Below are positions 4,098 through 8,196 of a stretch of 8,196 bases of DNA, piece by piece. The translations under genes and the position numbers were made by a program. The DNA is from an uncultured Alphaproteobacteria bacterium. GTDB lineage: Bacteria > Pseudomonadota > Alphaproteobacteria > RF32 > CAG-239. The DNA is taken from positions 1 through 8,196 of the forward strand of contig CALXTH010000090.1 in the NCBI GenBank assembly GCA_944391365.1, written 5' to 3'. Below the pieces are notes generated by a model. That model searched no databases and had not been told where the DNA came from. It saw only the letters and a list, made by a program, of their open reading frames with translations. Positions within the stretch are counted from its first letter, which is position 1; every line of letters begins with the position of its first letter.

Positions 4098-6068
4098 TTA
4101 CCGGCCGTTGTTGCGGGTAAAACGGTTGATTGCCCGGGGCTTTCCGGATTTCGTCGTTTTAACCCGTTCCACTCCGTTGGCATCAAAATACGTCATAATT
4201 CCGCCGTCTTCGGCATTCCGCGTCCGGTGATTGATTTTATAGCGACGCGCCTTTTGCTCAAGCGCAGCCTTTCTCTCCTCAGCGCCAGAACGCTTTTTCT
4301 CTTTTCGAGACAACTTGACTTTTCGCTCCCGGTTTGATTCATGGAAATATCCTTCATCCCTGTCATCAAACAATTCGGACTGATTGGCATAATATTCTTT
4401 CTCTCCCGGTTTATAAGATTTCACCACCCCGGTATCATAAAAAGGCTTATCCTCAACCGGCTGGTAGTATTCGTCAACAACCCAAAATTCTTCCTTACCC
4501 TCCGGCGGAACACTTTCATCCGGCTGCAACGGGTTCGGATAAATTTTCTTAACCGCAATCCAGGTAAACGGCTTGTCCTCTGAACGCGCCTCAATCTCGC
4601 CTCGGCTGATGGAAAGCACCTCGGAATTAGCCGTCAAAAAAGCCCTGGCGCCCTGTTGTCTGGCGACTTCCGCCACATTGTCGCACTGTCCGGGATTCCC
4701 GTGAATGGGCACATAAACCGCATCCGGCGCATATTTTGAAATCTGCTGCACCAGCGCGGCAAAAGCCTCGGCATTCATATGGCCGGAATCCTGCATCGGC
4801 ACTTCTTCAAAATTGGCAATTTTGCGCGCACCGGGCGTCATCACCACCTTTGCCCCGCGGGATGCCAGCAATTGCAACATCTCCGGCCCTGTTTGTCCGT
4901 TAATGTCTTCAATAACCCTCTGCCGGGCAAGCACCAGAACATTTTTCCCGATTTGCATATCCCGGTGCAGCCCCAAAGCCATTTTGGTTGCAGCAGCCAT
5001 CGGAATATTATTCAGACCGACCTGCCCCTGATTATTGTTATACTCCTGCAACCCCTGAGCAAAAGCGCCGGTACAAACCACATACTTCCGGGCAATTTTT
5101 TTATCATTGAGAAACTGTTTCAAATCACCCTTATACATCACATCGTCAAAATCTTTATAACCGCTGAGTTGCATCGCTTTATACACCAGCTTCAGCCACG
5201 TTCCCTCCAGGCAGATTTTGGCACCGCTTTCTCTCGCGGCAGCCGCATCCACGGCAATATTCTGAAAACTGCGCGAAATCACCGGTGAAATAATCACATC
5301 CCGGTCCGGATTGCGCCGGATAACTTCAACCGTATTCTCAACCGCCCGGTCAAAGCCGAGCCGCGCCTTGCCGTTGGGCACAACGGAAGTTGAATCAACC
5401 AAAACCGTCGTTGTCAGCTTGCGCCGCAACAAATCCGCCACCTGCTCGGACTGATATGCAGCCCCGAGTGGCATTTTTTCATCCGTCAGCACATCCCCGA
5501 AATTCAGCACCCCGGCATGCGGTTTTCCATCAACAAAAGTCAGGGTATGAAATCCCATGGATTCCAAAGTTGAATGACTGACCACAAACGGCTCAATCAC
5601 CATATCGTCCCCGACCGGAATATTATCTCCGGGCTTAATTGTCTCCACCACCGGCGCCTTAACCCCGTTTTGGGCAAACACGATATTAATCAGATTTTTC
5701 GTAAACCGGCTGGTCTTAATCGGCGGCAGCTGGAAGCCCATTTTAACATAATTCACCAGCGCCCCGATGTGGTCTTCATGCGCATGGGTCACAAACAGCA
5801 TATCAACCGGCTTGAGTGCTTTGGTTTCTTGATTATTCTCGGGATTAACCCGGTCAAAATACTCAACCGCATTCGGATACGCCGATTCAAAACCGGACTC
5901 ATAAGGCGCAAACATCGCCCCCAGATCAAACATCACCCGCGAGACTTTGCCTTCTTCGTTAACATGCTCAATCACCGAGGCATTACCGCCGATACGGTCT
6001 TCATTAACTCCGCCCAAGAACGTTATCTTCGTCCCCGGAACATCTCTTTGCACTTTTTTTCTTGCCAT
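4098..6068 (-). CDS. rnj: RNase J-type metallo-beta-lactamase / beta-CASP ribonuclease
   Basis: This is a zinc-dependent ribonuclease of the RNase J family (5'-3' exo- and endonuclease in RNA decay and rRNA maturation), cytoplasmic. In the 656-residue protein the metal-binding motif THAHEDHIG is at 94-102, a further metal histidine is in VVSHS (H165), and the metal Asp is in FGDVLTD (D192). The beta-CASP part includes LVDSTSV (223-229), the DSGH motif (427-430) and PIHGN (454-458). Most RNase J proteins have HGE where this has HGN, and the overall sequence is diverged. After about residue 500 it carries a long tail that becomes strongly basic (about 578-656, SRKEKKR and RRYKINHRTRN), beyond the usual length of about 555 residues; the tail could bind RNA. 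I chose the ATG at 6068 because GGGGAG precedes it. An upstream TTG at 6128 lies in the promoter region. It is followed by sfsA and diverges from tspO. Confidence 0.92.
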   Translation of the reverse strand: MARKKVQRDVPGTKITFLGGVNEDRIGGNASVIEHVNEEGKVSRVMFDLGAMFAPYESGFESAYPNAVEYFDRVNPENNQETKALKPVDMLFVTHAHEDHIGALVNYVKMGFQLPPIKTSRFTKNLINIVFAQNGVKAPVVETIKPGDNIPVGDDMVIEPFVVSHSTLESMGFHTLTFVDGKPHAGVLNFGDVLTDEKMPLGAAYQSEQVADLLRRKLTTTVLVDSTSVVPNGKARLGFDRAVENTVEVIRRNPDRDVIISPVISRSFQNIAVDAAAARESGAKICLEGTWLKLVYKAMQLSGYKDFDDVMYKGDLKQFLNDKKIARKYVVCTGAFAQGLQEYNNNQGQVGLNNIPMAAATKMALGLHRDMQIGKNVLVLARQRVIEDINGQTGPEMLQLLASRGAKVVMTPGARKIANFEEVPMQDSGHMNAEAFAALVQQISKYAPDAVYVPIHGNPGQCDNVAEVARQQGARAFLTANSEVLSISRGEIEARSEDKPFTWIAVKKIYPNPLQPDESVPPEGKEEFWVVDEYYQPVEDKPFYDTGVVKSYKPGEKEYYANQSELFDDRDEGYFHESNRERKVKLSRKEKKRSGAEERKAALEQKARRYKINHRTRNAEDGGIMTYFDANGVERVKTTKSGKPRAINRFTRNNGR

Positions 6069-6099
6069 AATCTGTTTCTCCCCAAAACAAGCTGTCCTT

Positions 6100-6128
6100 A
6101 CTAAAACACATTTATTGACAAAAATCAA
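6100..6128 (-). promoter_or_regulatory. Possible promoter of rnj
   Basis: On the minus strand TTGATT (6128-6123) is followed after 17 bases by TTTAGT (6105-6100), with TG one base before the -10. The match is modest. It overlaps a plus-strand TTGACA (6115-6120) that has only TGAAAA at a proper -10 distance, so the promoter for tspO is not clear. The 151-base gap between the divergent genes contains nothing else I can identify. Confidence 0.28.
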
Positions 6129-6206
6129 GTGTTTTGTTGAAAAATTTTGTCATTAAAGAACGCTTGCATAATTTCAAGGCTTGTACTAACCTGTCTCCAA
6201 CGCTGA

Positions 6207-6213
6207 TGAGGAG
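6207..6213 (+). promoter_or_regulatory. Strong ribosome binding site of tspO
   Basis: GAGGAGG lies six bases before the ATG at 6220 and fixes that start. It is one of only three textbook Shine-Dalgarno sequences in the window, all in the right half. Confidence 0.85.
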
Positions 6214-6219
6214 GAAAAA

Positions 6220-6732
6220 ATGGTAAAAAAAATCACCGAAACCACCAAATATATGATTATGGGCTACGTTTTTGTCGTCGGCTCTGTCGTTGCCTACTAT
6301 TCAAAATTATTCATAAATCTGGGAATCTCCGACTGGTACCAGCTGATATATCATCCTTTTCCGGCACCGGGCGATTCGTTTTTTCCGATTGCCTGGCTGC
6401 TTGCCGACATTCTGCTCGGCGCCTCGTTCTTTTTGCTGGTTCTGCGGCTTCCGTCAATTGAATTTCCAAAATACAACTACCCGTTTTTAGGACAGTTGAT
6501 TTTACAGTTTTTATGGTGTTATACATTCTTCTATTGCCGCCAGCTCGGACTGGGCCTGCTGATCATGATTCCGTTCTGTGTCCTGGCTTTCCGCACCATC
6601 CGCACTTTCCGCGAAGGCGACGCCCAGGCGGCTTTGATTCTCTACCCGTATTTTCTTTTCATCGTTTACACCACGTTTGTCAACATGAGTTTCGTACACG
6701 AACACGGCCTGACCGCAATAATTTATATGTAA
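6220..6732 (+). CDS. tspO: TspO/MBR-family membrane protein (tryptophan-rich sensory protein relative)
   Basis: TspO/MBR proteins are five-helix membrane proteins that bind porphyrins and sterols; in Rhodobacter the protein modulates pigment-gene expression. This 170-residue protein has about five hydrophobic helices and keeps family landmarks in order. WYQLIYHP (39-46) matches the loop before the WxPP motif, FFPIAW (54-59) matches the FPLAW-type helix start, LQFLWCYTFF (95-104) matches the N-x-LW-x-P-x-FF region, and YPYFLFIVYTTFVN (142-155) matches the PYLIW...LN end. Several signature residues are changed: WxPP is FPAPG (47-51), the Asn before LW is Gln96, and the usual Trp after PYL is Phe147. 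Ligand binding may therefore differ. The ATG at 6220 follows a strong AGGAGG. alaS starts 95 bases downstream on the same strand without a clear terminator between, so read-through is plausible. Confidence 0.75.
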   Translation: MVKKITETTKYMIMGYVFVVGSVVAYYSKLFINLGISDWYQLIYHPFPAPGDSFFPIAWLLADILLGASFFLLVLRLPSIEFPKYNYPFLGQLILQFLWCYTFFYCRQLGLGLLIMIPFCVLAFRTIRTFREGDAQAALILYPYFLFIVYTTFVNMSFVHEHGLTAIIYM

Positions 6733-6804
6733 AGGCGCAGATTTTTCTGGACTTTTCAGCCAAACAGGCTTAACTTAGCCCGCAGCTGTAAACAAAAAAA
6801 CGAT

Positions 6805-6831
6805 ATGTATTGGGAAGTAAAACAAAAATGA
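6805..6831 (+). other. Possible eight-codon leader ORF overlapping the alaS start
   Basis: ATG at 6805 opens a frame encoding MYWEVKQK that ends in a TGA overlapping the alaS ATG as ATGA. The arrangement is the classic one for translational coupling, and the alaS Shine-Dalgarno sequence lies inside it. It has no ribosome binding site of its own and could easily be chance. Confidence 0.2.
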
Positions 6832-8196
6832 CTGTTACTCTGAAAGATATAAGAAGCACTTATCTCAATTTCTTTGCCAAAAACGGGCACAAAATCGTAC
6901 CGTCTTCATCCTTGGTTCCGGACAATGACCCGACACTGATGTTTACCAACTCCGGCATGGTTCAGTTCAAAAACATCCTGACCGGTAACGAAACCCGCGA
7001 CTATAAAAGGGCAACTTCTTCCCAAAAGTCCGTTCGCGCCGGCGGCAAACACAACGACCTTGACAACGTCGGCTACACGGTTCGCCACCATACGTTTTTT
7101 GAAATGCTCGGTAACTTCTCCTTTGGTGATTATTTTAAGGACGAAGCCATCGCCTGGGCCTGGGAACTTGTCACCAAAGAATTCGGCCTGCCCAAAGACC
7201 GTCTGGCCGTCACGGTTTATCACACGGATGACGAAGCACACGATATCTGGAAAAAAGTCTCCGGCCTGCCCGAAGACCGCATCATCCGCATTGCCACCAA
7301 AGACAACTTCTGGCAAATGGGCGACACCGGCCCCTGCGGCCCCTGCTCTGAAATCTTCTATGACCACGGGCCGGAAGTCTGGGGCGGCCTGCCCGGCACG
7401 CCCGAAGAAGACGGCGACCGCTGGATAGAAATCTGGAACCTTGTTTTTGACCAGTTTGAAGACCTGCCCGACGGTTCCCGCATTCCCTTGAAAAAGAAAT
7501 GCATTGACACCGGCATGGGACTGGAACGTATTTCAGCCATTTTACAGGGCGTCCATTCCAATTATGACATCGACCTTTTCCGCAACATCATCAAAGATAT
7601 TGCCGATCTGGCCAACTCCGACCCGAACGGACCACTAAAAGCCTCGCACAACGTCATCGCCGACCACCTGCGCTCCACGGCGTTTCTGATTGCCGACGGC
7701 GTCCTCCCCTCCAATGAGGGCCGGGGATACGTTCTGCGCCGCATTATGCGCCGGGCCATGCGCCATGCCTATATGCTCGGCGTCAAAGAACCGATGATGT
7801 ACAAACTTCTCCCCTCCCTCCAGCGGGAAATGGGCGAAGCTTATCCCGAACTCTACCGGGCTGAAGCCTTGATTACCGAAACCATCAAGGCAGAAGAAAC
7901 CCGTTTTCTGCGCACATTGGACAAAGGACTGCGCCTGCTGGATGAAGCCGCCGCTGACCTGGGCGCCGGAGACACCCTGCCCGGAGAAACCGCCTTCAAA
8001 CTTTATGATACTTACGGCTTCCCGCTTGACCTGACCCAGGACGCCCTGCGCGCCAAAAACATTCATGTCGATACCAAAGGCTTTGACGCCGCCATGGAAC
8101 GCCAAAAAGCCGAAGCCCGCAAAAACTGGGCAGGTTCCGGTGACGCCGGTACGGAAAAAGTCTGGTTTGAAGTACAGGAAAAATGCGGTGCCACCG
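6828..8196 (+). CDS. alaS: Alanyl-tRNA synthetase, N-terminal half (partial, runs off right edge)
   Basis: AlaRS charges tRNA(Ala) with alanine in the cytoplasm. The 456 visible residues cover the class II catalytic domain and the tRNA-recognition region. Family motifs in order are LKDIRSTYLNFFAKNGH (5-21), the motif 1 area MFTNSGMVQFKNILTG (38-53), the motif 2 area SVRAGGKHNDLDNVGYT and RHHTFFEMLGNFSFGDYF (68-103), GDTGPCGPCSEI (165-176), motif 3 DTGMGLERI (227-235), ADHLRSTAFLIADG (278-291) and NEGRGYVLRRIMRRAMRH (296-313). The editing and oligomerisation domains (full length is usually about 870-890 residues) lie beyond the window. The ATG at 6828 agrees with the family N-terminus; GGGAAG ten bases upstream is a modest Shine-Dalgarno sequence. 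It probably shares a transcript with tspO, or uses an unseen promoter in the 95-base gap. No T-box or similar leader is visible. Confidence 0.98.
   Translation, partial: MTVTLKDIRSTYLNFFAKNGHKIVPSSSLVPDNDPTLMFTNSGMVQFKNILTGNETRDYKRATSSQKSVRAGGKHNDLDNVGYTVRHHTFFEMLGNFSFGDYFKDEAIAWAWELVTKEFGLPKDRLAVTVYHTDDEAHDIWKKVSGLPEDRIIRIATKDNFWQMGDTGPCGPCSEIFYDHGPEVWGGLPGTPEEDGDRWIEIWNLVFDQFEDLPDGSRIPLKKKCIDTGMGLERISAILQGVHSNYDIDLFRNIIKDIADLANSDPNGPLKASHNVIADHLRSTAFLIADGVLPSNEGRGYVLRRIMRRAMRHAYMLGVKEPMMYKLLPSLQREMGEAYPELYRAEALITETIKAEETRFLRTLDKGLRLLDEAAADLGAGDTLPGETAFKLYDTYGFPLDLTQDALRAKNIHVDTKGFDAAMERQKAEARKNWAGSGDAGTEKVWFEVQEKCGAT

Noticed and set aside
3960..4337. Plus-strand 125-aa open frame across the rnj-sfsA junction
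   Set aside because: It is antisense to the 3' end of rnj and the 5' end of sfsA, both supported by homology; it is Pro/Leu-rich with no recognisable content.
4779..6104. Long plus-strand open frames (169 aa at 4779-5288, 176 aa at 5574-6104)
   Set aside because: They lie wholly antisense to the clear RNase J gene, have no ribosome binding site, and their His/Pro/Arg-rich composition is typical of antisense frames.
6162..6183. Short GCTTG direct repeat and CTTG/CAAG inverted repeat upstream of tspO
   Set aside because: Arms of four to five bases are expected by chance and do not line up with a convincing promoter.
6733..6827. Riboswitch, T-box or terminator in the gap between tspO and alaS
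   Set aside because: Only a four-base AGCC/GGCT stem is visible, with no U tract and no T-box signature; too weak to call.
6906..8105. Minus-strand open frames of 153 and 156 aa inside alaS
   Set aside because: They are antisense to a certain alaS reading frame with conserved motifs throughout, and show no start signals of their own.

Overview
The window looks like a piece of an alphaproteobacterial chromosome of low to moderate GC. The best evidence is the alanyl-tRNA synthetase at the right edge, whose sequence (for example the GTPEEDGDRWIEIWNLVF stretch and the NWAGSGDAGTEKVWFEV stretch) has the alphaproteobacterial flavour. RNase J and TspO relatives also fit that group. The conserved genes are all rather diverged, which would suit an uncultured or host-associated lineage, but I cannot place it more precisely.

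Left half (1-3222): six genes that I cannot assign to a family, five of them membrane proteins. They are a fragment running off the left edge (-), a two-gene unit of a 365-aa aromatic-rich soluble protein and a 103-aa two-helix membrane protein (-), a two-gene unit of a bitopic coiled-coil protein and a membrane-anchored beta-rich protein (+), and a 144-aa three-helix membrane protein (-). Transcription boundaries are clear. There is a hairpin-plus-U-tract terminator at 143-179, a strong bidirectional terminator between convergent genes at 2749-2784, and sigma-70-like promoters built on TTGACA/TTGACT. Most of these genes start in AT-rich leaders with no visible Shine-Dalgarno sequence.

Right half (3302-8196): recognisable families. 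A gene pair on the minus strand encodes an RNase J-type metallo-beta-lactamase/beta-CASP ribonuclease, followed by an SfsA-family protein whose nuclease residues appear lost. Divergent from them, on the plus strand, are a TspO/MBR-family membrane protein and alaS, which is cut by the window end. sfsA, rnj and tspO have clear Shine-Dalgarno sequences, unlike the left half.

The genes do not form one obvious pathway. rnj and alaS are RNA-processing and translation housekeeping genes. The left half is a cluster of lineage-specific envelope proteins and is the best candidate for something undescribed, although its function cannot be read from sequence alone. No RNA genes, insertion sequences, CRISPR arrays or attachment sites were seen, and no gene-free stretch exceeds 300 bases.
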